DNA from: an uncultured Sulfurovum sp.
GTDB lineage: Bacteria > Campylobacterota > Campylobacteria > Campylobacterales > Sulfurovaceae
DNA length: 10,004 bases
Direction of reading: 5' to 3'
Assembly (NCBI GenBank): GCA_947313765.1
Contig: CAMZNQ010000193.1
Span: forward strand, 1-10,004
The notes under the pieces are model-generated. The model had not been told where the DNA came from. It saw only the letters and a list, made by a program, of their open reading frames with translations, and made no database searches. The position numbers and the translations under genes were made by a program. Within the stretch, counting starts at the first letter, position 1. Each line of letters begins with the position of its first letter. Shown here in pieces: positions 1 through 5,345 of this stretch.

Positions 1-1215
1 TTGAACTATACCATCTTTTTTTGTAACTCTGTCTGCCATATATAGTTTATATCTACTAAATGCACCTTTTAGGTCAATATCTACTTCAAGTTCTCCTGCT
101 GACCAGATAGGTAAAATAACTAGTTCATTAACTCCTTCAAAACACTCTACAAATGCAGGTAGATTATCAATAGTTCGGCTATATTTATGTGGTTGCCAAA
201 TAACATTTAGCTTATTAAATCCTCTTAACTCTTTATAGGCTTGTAGTGATTGAATTGTTACTTTTATCTCTGTTGGATGGTGTCCATAATCATCTATGAT
301 TACACAATTCTCTTGGTTTTGAATAATATCAAAACGTTTTTTAATTCCTTTGTAGTTTAGAAGATTAGTTCTGATATTTTCAACCTTTTCACCAATCTCC
401 AATGCACCTAAAATGGCTAAAGAGGCATCAAGTGCAATATGGTTGCCAAAACCAAATACTTCAAATTCACCATACTCTTTGAGGTTAAACTTTGTATAAG
501 GCTCTCCATTGACCAATACAAACTCTATATCTTTAATATCTATACTAGGATATAGTTTAATAGATTCTATCTCTAAAGATTTTAAAAAATCATCTTCTGC
601 ATTGATAATACGAATATCTGCAAGATTTAAAAAGTTTCGATAAGCATTATAAAATCTTTCTTCATCATACTCATAATACTCCATATGTTCAGGTTCAACA
701 TTTGTTACTATTGCTAAATAAGGATTAGAATTTAAAAAGCTCTCATCACTCTCATCTGCTTCAAATACAACTCTATTATTCTCTGCATGTCGAACATTTG
801 AGCCAAACTCTTTAGAAATAGCCCCAATAAGAGCATTAGAGTTTGGAATAATAGCCGATAGCATCGCAGAGGTGGTACTTTTACCATGTGCTCCACCAAC
901 AGCATAGACCTCTTTATCTCCTAAGATAGAGATTAAAGACTCTTTTCGTGAAAGCAATTTAATCCCTAACTCTTTAGCTCTTTGGTACTCTGGATTGTTT
1001 GGACGAACAGCAGCCGAATAGATAACTCTATCAACCCCTTCGATAGCATCTGCATGATGAGGTATGGTTATTTTAGCTCCAAAATTTAGAGCTAAATCAT
1101 CTGTAATTTCTGTCTGTTTAATGTCTGAACCTGAAATTTGATGACCATCATTTGCTAAAAGTTTTGCTAATGCAGAGAGACCAATCCCTCCTATTCCTAT
1201 AAAGTGTATTTTCAT
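1..1215 (-). CDS. murC: UDP-N-acetylmuramate--L-alanine ligase MurC (C-terminus beyond left edge)
   Basis: MurC is the cytosolic ATP-dependent ligase that adds L-alanine to UDP-MurNAc, the first peptide step of peptidoglycan synthesis. The frame is open from ATG at 1215 to the window edge, giving 405 residues; the family is usually about 430-460, so only a short C-terminal piece is missing. Visible motifs in order: N-terminal nucleotide-binding GIGGIG (7-12), the ATP P-loop GGAHGKSTT (107-115), the Mur-ligase EADESDESF segment (about 152-160), TNVEPEHMEYY (171-181), and DDYGHHPTEI in the last third, all typical of MurC rather than MurD/E/F. The P-loop is GAHGKS instead of the commoner GTHGKT, a tolerable variation. 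The start is set by the classic MKIHFIGIGG opening. A GGAG ribosome site lies 11 nt upstream, inside the end of the preceding gene, whose stop is only 2 nt away, so the two are surely co-transcribed. Confidence 0.96.
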   Translation of the reverse strand, partial: MKIHFIGIGGIGLSALAKLLANDGHQISGSDIKQTEITDDLALNFGAKITIPHHADAIEGVDRVIYSAAVRPNNPEYQRAKELGIKLLSRKESLISILGDKEVYAVGGAHGKSTTSAMLSAIIPNSNALIGAISKEFGSNVRHAENNRVVFEADESDESFLNSNPYLAIVTNVEPEHMEYYEYDEERFYNAYRNFLNLADIRIINAEDDFLKSLEIESIKLYPSIDIKDIEFVLVNGEPYTKFNLKEYGEFEVFGFGNHIALDASLAILGALEIGEKVENIRTNLLNYKGIKKRFDIIQNQENCVIIDDYGHHPTEIKVTIQSLQAYKELRGFNKLNVIWQPHKYSRTIDNLPAFVECFEGVNELVILPIWSAGELEVDIDLKGAFSRYKLYMADRVTKKDGIVQ

Positions 1216-1217
1216 TT

Positions 1218-1811
1218 TTATTTTTTCTCCTCTAAAACTTTTAACTCCTCTTTTCCCTCTTTTACATATTGTCCAAACATCTGTAAAAATATATCTTTTG
1301 GTTGAACAAAATCTTGAATAAAGAATGCTGTTGGGCTAGTCTCATCTATTGCAGATGTTTCAGCTATGTTTTCTATGAACTCTTCAAATGAGTTTCCTGC
1401 CATAACAGCACAAGCGTGTATCATCATTGAATCTTTTAACTCTTCATCGTCTATTGTGTGGTGTAGAACTAAAAAAATCTCTTTTGCACCTTTTTTATCA
1501 TTTTCACTATATCTTTGAATACCATGTTCATAAATAGCTCTAGCTGTTGCTAACTCTTCAGGGTCACTCATACTAAAACTTTTATGTTGAGTTAGATACT
1601 CTGCTAAACGGTCAAAGGCTACATTTACAATAAATGTAAAAATATCATTAATCTCATCTTCAGAAGCTTCAATGGCAAGTTTACTACCTAAAAGTTTGTA
1701 CCCTTTATCAATACTATTCTCACTTTTCATCTCTTTTTCAATTGTTTTTAGATTTGCTAAGAAATCTTCATCTTTTTTTAACGCCTCTATATCAATATCT
1801 TGTTGTTGCAT
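1218..1811 (-). CDS. Conserved-looking hypothetical protein, acidic and helical, in murC operon
   Basis: I do not recognise this 197-residue protein. It has no signal peptide or membrane segment, is rich in Glu, Lys, Asp and Ile, and reads as almost entirely alpha-helical, so it is probably a soluble cytosolic protein. The N-terminus (MQQQDIDIEALKKDEDFLANL) and the end (KEGKEELKVLEEKK) are charged and could form short coiled coils. The middle (about 95-140) with YEHGIQRYSENDKKGAKEIF faintly recalls a TPR-like helical hairpin, in which a counted unit reads A-x-x-x-Y-x-x-G; this is only an impression. The ATG at 1811 has AAGGA five nt upstream. It sits 15 nt after the aminotransferase stop and 2 nt before murC, so it is translated from the same message as two cell-wall precursor genes. 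A role linked to peptidoglycan synthesis is only guilt by association. Confidence 0.85.
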   Translation of the reverse strand: MQQQDIDIEALKKDEDFLANLKTIEKEMKSENSIDKGYKLLGSKLAIEASEDEINDIFTFIVNVAFDRLAEYLTQHKSFSMSDPEELATARAIYEHGIQRYSENDKKGAKEIFLVLHHTIDDEELKDSMMIHACAVMAGNSFEEFIENIAETSAIDETSPTAFFIQDFVQPKDIFLQMFGQYVKEGKEELKVLEEKK

Positions 1812-1826
1812 ACTTTTCCTTTATCT

Positions 1827-2948
1827 TTAATTTAGTGCTTTTTTAACTCTCTCTAACGCTTCTCTTGTCTTCTCTTCTTCATGGACAAGTGCTAATCGTA
1901 CAAATCCCTCTCCTTGACCCTCTCGACCTAAAAATGAGCCAGGAATCACTTTGACATTATACTCTTGATATAACCTTTTAGTAAACTCAATTTCATTATC
2001 TACCTCTAGCCAAATATAAAAAGTTGCTTCTGGAGGATTTAATCCTAAAATCTCTTTAGCAATCTCAAAATTTTTAATATATTTAGCTCTAAAAATATCA
2101 ACATGCTCTTGGTTTGCCCAAGCAATAGCTGATGCATGTTGCAAGGGTAGAGGAGAGGCACAACCCACATAGGTTCTATAAGTCATGTACTCTTTTAATA
2201 TTTTTGCATCTCCTGCAATAAATCCTGAACGCAAACCAGGGGCAGAGGAGCGTTTTGAGATTGAGTTTATGACTAATATATTTTTAAAATCATAGTTCCC
2301 TACCTCAATACTTGCATTCAATAGAGAGGGTAGGGGTTTATCTAAATATAAATCAATATAACACTCATCATTTAAGAGGATAAAATCATGTTTTAGTGCA
2401 AGTTTAACCCATCTCTTTAGCTCATTCATTGTTATTACAGATGATGTTGGATTGTTTGGTGTGTTGATAATTACAAAATCACATCTATCTAAATCTTTTT
2501 CTGATATAGTAGGTTGAAAATCATTCTCTTTAGTTAAGTTCATATATATAACTTCAGAGTTAGTTGCTTTTGCAGAACCTTCATAAATTTGATAAAAGGG
2601 ATTTGGATAAGCCATCACAGAGTTTTCAATATTATGCAGAAGAAACTGTGGAAAGTTAAAGAGAACCTCTCTTGTTCCAAAAGTTGGAATAATCTGTTCA
2701 TTAGAGAGTTCTAAATTAAAACGAGTTTTTAGATATTGTAGCATACCTTTTCGTAAAATAGTCTCTCCAGATGTTTTAGGATATTTATTTAATAGATGTG
2801 CAGAGTTGTTCAACTCATTAATAATAAATTGAGGTGTCTCAAATTGAGGCTCTCCAATAGTTAGGCTAAGTTCAGAGTATTTACTGTTTGGATTTATTTT
2901 TTTTAAGAGATTATTTAGTTTTTCAAATGGATAAGTTTCAAAGTTCAC
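1827..2948 (-). CDS. PLP-dependent class I/II aminotransferase, probable succinyldiaminopimelate transaminase
   Basis: A 373-residue fold-type I PLP aminotransferase. The cofactor residues are all visible: TPNNPT (163-168) with the pyridoxal-ring Asn, NDECY (193-197) with the Asp and Tyr that contact the cofactor, the Schiff-base lysine K232 in the SISKRSSAPGLRSGF stretch, and the substrate carboxylate-binding Arg in FVRLALV (R351). The SKRS-x-x-PGLRSGF pattern is that of the DapC-like group, which converts N-succinyl-2-amino-6-ketopimelate to N-succinyl-LL-2,6-diaminopimelate with glutamate in the lysine/DAP pathway. Being in an operon with murC fits this, but another substrate, such as another keto acid, cannot be excluded, so no gene symbol is given. 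Translation begins at a GTG (2948); no in-frame ATG exists just upstream, and MNFETYPFEKLNNLL is a typical family start. The ribosome site is poor (AGGG 11 nt away). Confidence 0.88.
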   Translation of the reverse strand: MNFETYPFEKLNNLLKKINPNSKYSELSLTIGEPQFETPQFIINELNNSAHLLNKYPKTSGETILRKGMLQYLKTRFNLELSNEQIIPTFGTREVLFNFPQFLLHNIENSVMAYPNPFYQIYEGSAKATNSEVIYMNLTKENDFQPTISEKDLDRCDFVIINTPNNPTSSVITMNELKRWVKLALKHDFILLNDECYIDLYLDKPLPSLLNASIEVGNYDFKNILVINSISKRSSAPGLRSGFIAGDAKILKEYMTYRTYVGCASPLPLQHASAIAWANQEHVDIFRAKYIKNFEIAKEILGLNPPEATFYIWLEVDNEIEFTKRLYQEYNVKVIPGSFLGREGQGEGFVRLALVHEEEKTREALERVKKALN

Positions 2949-2978
2949 GATATTATAGACCCTAGTTTTTTTATAGGG

Positions 2979-2987
2979 ATTATATCA
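2979..2987 (-). promoter_or_regulatory. Extended -10 promoter for the aminotransferase-murC operon
   Basis: Reading the minus strand, TGATATAAT matches the extended -10 consensus TGnTATAAT exactly, the main housekeeping promoter signature in Campylobacterota, where -35 boxes are usually absent. It predicts transcription starting near 2972, leaving a leader of about 24 nt before the GTG at 2948. A second TATAAT at 2952-2957 lies too close to the start codon to be useful unless the message is leaderless. Confidence 0.5.
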
Positions 2988-2998
2988 AGAAAGAGTAT

Positions 2999-3028
2999 AA
3001 AGTCAAGTAAAGTAGAAAACTTGACTTT
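2999..3028 (-). terminator. Hairpin terminator after the small secreted-protein gene
   Basis: A perfect 9-bp inverted repeat AAAGTCAAG / CTTGACTTT (2999-3007 and 3020-3028) with a 12-nt loop lies just past the stop codon at 3037 of the minus-strand small secreted-protein gene. On that strand the stem ends in three T and continues ATACTCTTTC, a weak T-tract. Position and stem support a factor-independent terminator that separates this gene from the aminotransferase operon downstream. Confidence 0.6.
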
Positions 3029-3036
3029 TAGGAAAA

Positions 3037-3384
3037 TTAATCACAACCTTTTATGGTTTTTTCATCAGGTAATTTTCTATAGTTATCTTTTTGTAAAACT
3101 GCTGGTTTTAGATTTTTACAGTCAACATCTTTACATGGTATTGTTTGTGCCATTGGAATCTCTGTAAACTCTTCTCCCTCTGCCTCTTCTAAATCATCAA
3201 AATTACAAGCTTTTCCCTCTTTTAGTTTTGAATTTTTAGTTTTATTTGCATCTGATTGGAGTGTTACTTTAGGTATAAGTTCCTCTTTCTTATCTTTTTT
3301 AGCCTCTTGTGCATTAACAGTAGATATAAAAACTAATGTGCCTATTGCAACTATTGTAAAAAATTTTGAAATGATATGTTTCAT
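3037..3384 (-). CDS. Small secreted periplasmic protein with four cysteines, function unknown
   Basis: A 115-residue protein that I do not recognise. It opens with a clear Sec signal peptide: Lys-containing N-region, hydrophobic core FFTIVAIGTLVFIS (8-21) and a probable signal peptidase I site after VNA (25). The mature part is about 90 residues, hydrophilic, with a Lys-rich stretch, an acidic patch DDLEEAEGEE (63-72) and four cysteines (C60, C84, C89, C114), an even number in keeping with two disulfides in the periplasm. ATG at 3384 has AAGGA six nt upstream, a good ribosome site. The gene is alone on its strand and ends in a hairpin terminator. It lies divergent from a secreted thioredoxin-like gene, so a shared control region and a disulfide-linked relation between the products are possible but unproven. 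Confidence 0.82.
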   Translation of the reverse strand: MKHIISKFFTIVAIGTLVFISTVNAQEAKKDKKEELIPKVTLQSDANKTKNSKLKEGKACNFDDLEEAEGEEFTEIPMAQTIPCKDVDCKNLKPAVLQKDNYRKLPDEKTIKGCD

Positions 3385-3403
3385 CTCTATTCCTTTGTAA
3401 TGA

Positions 3404-3421
3404 TTTACTTAAAAAAGTAAA
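3404..3421. repeat. 18-bp inverted repeat in the leader of the small secreted-protein gene
   Basis: TTTACTT and AAGTAAA form a perfect 7-bp inverted repeat separated by four A (plus strand), located about 20-37 nt before the ATG at 3384. It could be a weak mRNA hairpin near the ribosome site or a regulator-binding palindrome. Chance occurrence is a real possibility in such AT-rich DNA. Confidence 0.3.
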
Positions 3422-3510
3422 AAAAAATAATTTAACACAATTTAGTTGCTTTTTTGTATCAAAAAATGCAAAAAATATAAAATAAATGTTAAACTAAATT
3501 ATACTTTTAA

Positions 3511-3530
3511 GATAATGATAATACACTATT
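3511..3530. promoter_or_regulatory. Possible Fur-like operator between the divergent secreted-protein genes
   Basis: Two head-to-tail GATAAT hexamers (3511-3516 and 3517-3522) are followed after two bases by ACTATT, which matches 4 of 6 positions of the inverted hexamer ATTATC. The classical Fur box is GATAAT-GATAAT-C-ATTATC, so the first 12 positions match perfectly and the last arm is imperfect and shifted by one base. The second GATAAT could also serve as a -10 element for the gene starting at 3569. The whole intergenic region (3385-3568) is very AT-rich and holds no other gene. On the minus strand TGATACAAA (3453-3461) is a candidate extended -10 for the small secreted-protein gene. Confidence 0.3.
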
Positions 3531-3568
3531 AATTATTAAAAATAAATAATGGAATGGAGATGATTAAA

Positions 3569-4324
3569 ATGAATAAAATTACACTTTTTTTATTTTTACC
3601 TGTAATAATGGTTGCAGGAGACCTGAAAGATACTTTGTTAAAAGCAAAAAAAGAGCATAAACCTGTTATGGTCTATGTTAAAGCAGAACAGTGTCGATAC
3701 TGTGCAAAGATGAAAGAGACAACATTGAGTGATTCGTCCGTAAAAGAGAATATTAAAGATTTTCTTTTTGTAGTTGCAGATAAAAACTCTAAAGAGGCTA
3801 AAAAATATCTTCCTTCTGTAAGATATACCCCTACTATCTATTTTATCTCACCAAAATTTAAAGTTATAAATACAGTTAAAGGTTATCTAGGAAAGGATGA
3901 TTTTAATCTTTGGGTTGATGATAGTAAAGCTAAATTGGGAATGAGTTCAACTTCTCATACTCCTTCAATTGTATCAACTACTAAAAGTGATGTTTGGATG
4001 TATGATGTTGAATCAGCAAAGGATTATGCAAGTCAAACAGGAAAGCAGTTGATGATTTATGTTGATAAAGAGAGTTCTAAATGGTCAAAGAAGATGAGAA
4101 AAGAGACCTTTAAATCAGAGAAAATAGAAAAAGCTCTATCTAATTTTGTTTGGGTTAAAGTTCAAAAAGATAGTCCTGAAGCAGAACGTTATGGATTGAA
4201 TCCTAAGTATGCTCCAACTGTCTACTTTATGAGAGCAGATGGAACTTCACTGGCAACAGCAGAAGGTTATTTTGGTCCAAAAAATTTTTCAAAATGGATT
4301 TCTTACGCTAAGTCTAAAATATAA
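3569..4324 (+). CDS. Secreted tandem thioredoxin-like protein; second domain lacks the CxxC
   Basis: A 251-residue exported protein built from two consecutive thioredoxin-like (Thioredoxin_7/DUF255-type) folds. A short signal peptide (MNKITLFLFLPVIMVAG) is followed by domain 1 (about 18-120) with redox pair C42-R-Y-C45 and cis-proline loop YTPT (86-89). Domain 2 (about 140-251) aligns closely with it: CRYCAKM corresponds to SKWSKKM (170-176), so both cysteines are Ser (S170, S173), while the cis-Pro loop YAPT (214-217) and the GY(L/F)G near the end are kept. A thiol-disulfide role in the periplasm, such as reduction or isomerisation, is likely for domain 1; domain 2 may bind a partner. Start choice: the ATG at 3569 has GGAG nine nt upstream; in-frame ATGs at 3554 and 3560 would add five or three residues with poorer ribosome sites. 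The gene is monocistronic and convergent with the metallopeptidase. Confidence 0.87.
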   Translation: MNKITLFLFLPVIMVAGDLKDTLLKAKKEHKPVMVYVKAEQCRYCAKMKETTLSDSSVKENIKDFLFVVADKNSKEAKKYLPSVRYTPTIYFISPKFKVINTVKGYLGKDDFNLWVDDSKAKLGMSSTSHTPSIVSTTKSDVWMYDVESAKDYASQTGKQLMIYVDKESSKWSKKMRKETFKSEKIEKALSNFVWVKVQKDSPEAERYGLNPKYAPTVYFMRADGTSLATAEGYFGPKNFSKWISYAKSKI

Positions 4325-4328
4325 GTAG

Positions 4329-4347
4329 AGGGGAGACATTGTCCCCT
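4329..4347. terminator. GC-rich hairpin between convergent genes
   Basis: AGGGGA (4329-4334) and TCCCCT (4342-4347) form a 6-bp stem with a 7-nt loop in the 27-nt gap between two convergent stop codons. It stands out by its G/C content in AT-rich surroundings. No strong T-tract follows on either strand (minus strand: CTACTTATATTTTA), so it is probably a modest terminator that could work in both directions. Confidence 0.5.
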
Positions 4348-4351
4348 AGGT

Positions 4352-5257
4352 TCATATACCTGTATTACAACTTTTAATATCTCCTGTTGTTAGACCCTTT
4401 CTGAACCACTCAACTCTCTGTTTTGAAGAGCCATGAGTAAATGCATCAGGTACAACATAACCTTGTGCCTGTTTTTGTAGTGTATCATCGCCAATAGCAG
4501 ATGCTGCTGTTAGAGCCTCTTCTACATCACCCTCTTCTAATATATTAAATCTTTTATTTGCTCTATTTGCCCAAACACCAGCATAACAGTCGGCTTGAAG
4601 TTCAACTTTTACTTGAAGTTTATTTGCTTCTGCTTCTCCACGAACTTGCTGTTTTAAATTTTGAACCTTACTTAAAGTCCCTTGCATATTTTGAATATGG
4701 TGTCCTATCTCATGTGCTAAGACATAAGCTTGTGCAAAATCTCCTCTTGCATTATGTTGTTTTGCCAACTCATTAAAAAATCCTAAATCAAGATATACTT
4801 TTTGGTCTGCAGGACAATAGAAAGGTCCCATCTGTGCAGAGGCATGACCACATCCACTTGTTGTTGAACCTCTATAAAGCACCATTTTTGGTTCTCTATA
4901 TTTAGCTCCATGCTCTCTGTAAATCTCTCTCCAAACCTCTTCTGTATCATGAAGTACAGTTGAGATAAAACGTGCCTGTTTATCATCAACTTTTTTATTG
5001 ATAGTTGTATTAGTTGAGCCTCCTGCTCCAGTTATGCTAGATAGTGGATTAAATCCAGATAGATAAGCATATCCTCCTAGAGCTATGATTGCCCAACCAA
5101 ATTTTGTTTTTAGTAGAGGCTTAACCAATGGCCAAAGAAACATTATTGTACCCATTGATGGCATTCCTCTACCTCCTCCACTAAAATTAGGATTACCACC
5201 TCCACTCTCTCTTCTATCCTCTACATTACTACTCTGTTCACGGTCTTCCCATCTCAT
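4352..5257 (-). CDS. Membrane-anchored neutral zinc metallopeptidase, YpfJ family
   Basis: A 301-residue protein of the putative neutral zinc metallopeptidase family (E. coli YpfJ, Zn_peptidase). The order is typical: a charged, Gly-rich N-terminus starting MRWEDREQSSNVEDRR, one membrane segment (about 54-68, FGWAIIALGGYAYLS), a Thr/Asn linker, then the peptidase domain. H182-E-I-G-H186 supplies the HExxH zinc ligands and catalytic Glu, and ELQAD (219-223) supplies the downstream acidic third ligand (E219 or D223 side). Cys136 and Cys148 in CGHASAQMGPFYC are a conserved-looking pair, with further Cys at 224 and 298. The segment SGCGHASAQMGPFYCPAD is a family hallmark. The substrate is unknown. 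It begins at ATG 5257 with AAGGA seven nt upstream and an extended -10 close by, and appears monocistronic, divergent from dnaX. Confidence 0.93.
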   Translation of the reverse strand: MRWEDREQSSNVEDRRESGGGNPNFSGGGRGMPSMGTIMFLWPLVKPLLKTKFGWAIIALGGYAYLSGFNPLSSITGAGGSTNTTINKKVDDKQARFISTVLHDTEEVWREIYREHGAKYREPKMVLYRGSTTSGCGHASAQMGPFYCPADQKVYLDLGFFNELAKQHNARGDFAQAYVLAHEIGHHIQNMQGTLSKVQNLKQQVRGEAEANKLQVKVELQADCYAGVWANRANKRFNILEEGDVEEALTAASAIGDDTLQKQAQGYVVPDAFTHGSSKQRVEWFRKGLTTGDIKSCNTGI

Positions 5258-5284
5258 ATTTAGTTCCTTATAATTTTTTTATAA

Positions 5285-5293
5285 ATTATACCA
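5285..5293 (-). promoter_or_regulatory. Extended -10 promoter of the zinc metallopeptidase gene
   Basis: On the minus strand TGGTATAAT fits TGnTATAAT exactly, predicting a transcript start near 5278 and a leader of about 20 nt carrying the AAGGA ribosome site at 5265-5269. It is the same promoter type as those before the aminotransferase and the methyltransferase. Confidence 0.6.
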
Positions 5294-5308
5294 CAAGTAA
5301 AATTTGAC

Positions 5309-5314
5309 TACAAT
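5309..5314 (+). promoter_or_regulatory. Candidate -10 element for dnaX-coaX-hisG
   Basis: TACAAT, five of six matches to TATAAT, is preceded by TTTGAC and lies 32 nt before the GTG start of dnaX. It gives a plausible short leader of about 25 nt. It lacks a properly placed TGn, so it is weaker than the other promoters in the window; it is the best candidate in an 88-bp divergent gap. Confidence 0.35.
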
Positions 5315-5345
5315 ATTAATAATTGTTTTATATTAGGAGTTCTAT

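Noticed and set aside
2960..2978. CCCTA/TAGGG 5-bp inverted repeat before the aminotransferase as a leader regulatory hairpin
   Set aside because: The predicted transcript start (about 2972) falls within the loop, so one arm would not be in the RNA, and the stem is short.
3554..3568. In-frame ATG codons at 3554 and 3560 as start of the thioredoxin-like gene
   Set aside because: They add MEMIK or MIK before the signal peptide and have weaker ribosome sites; GGAG is nine nt from ATG 3569.
4558..4989. Open frames on either strand inside the metallopeptidase gene
   Set aside because: They overlap a gene with clear zinc-peptidase motifs, carry no recognisable motif and have unlikely composition (for example Leu/His-rich).
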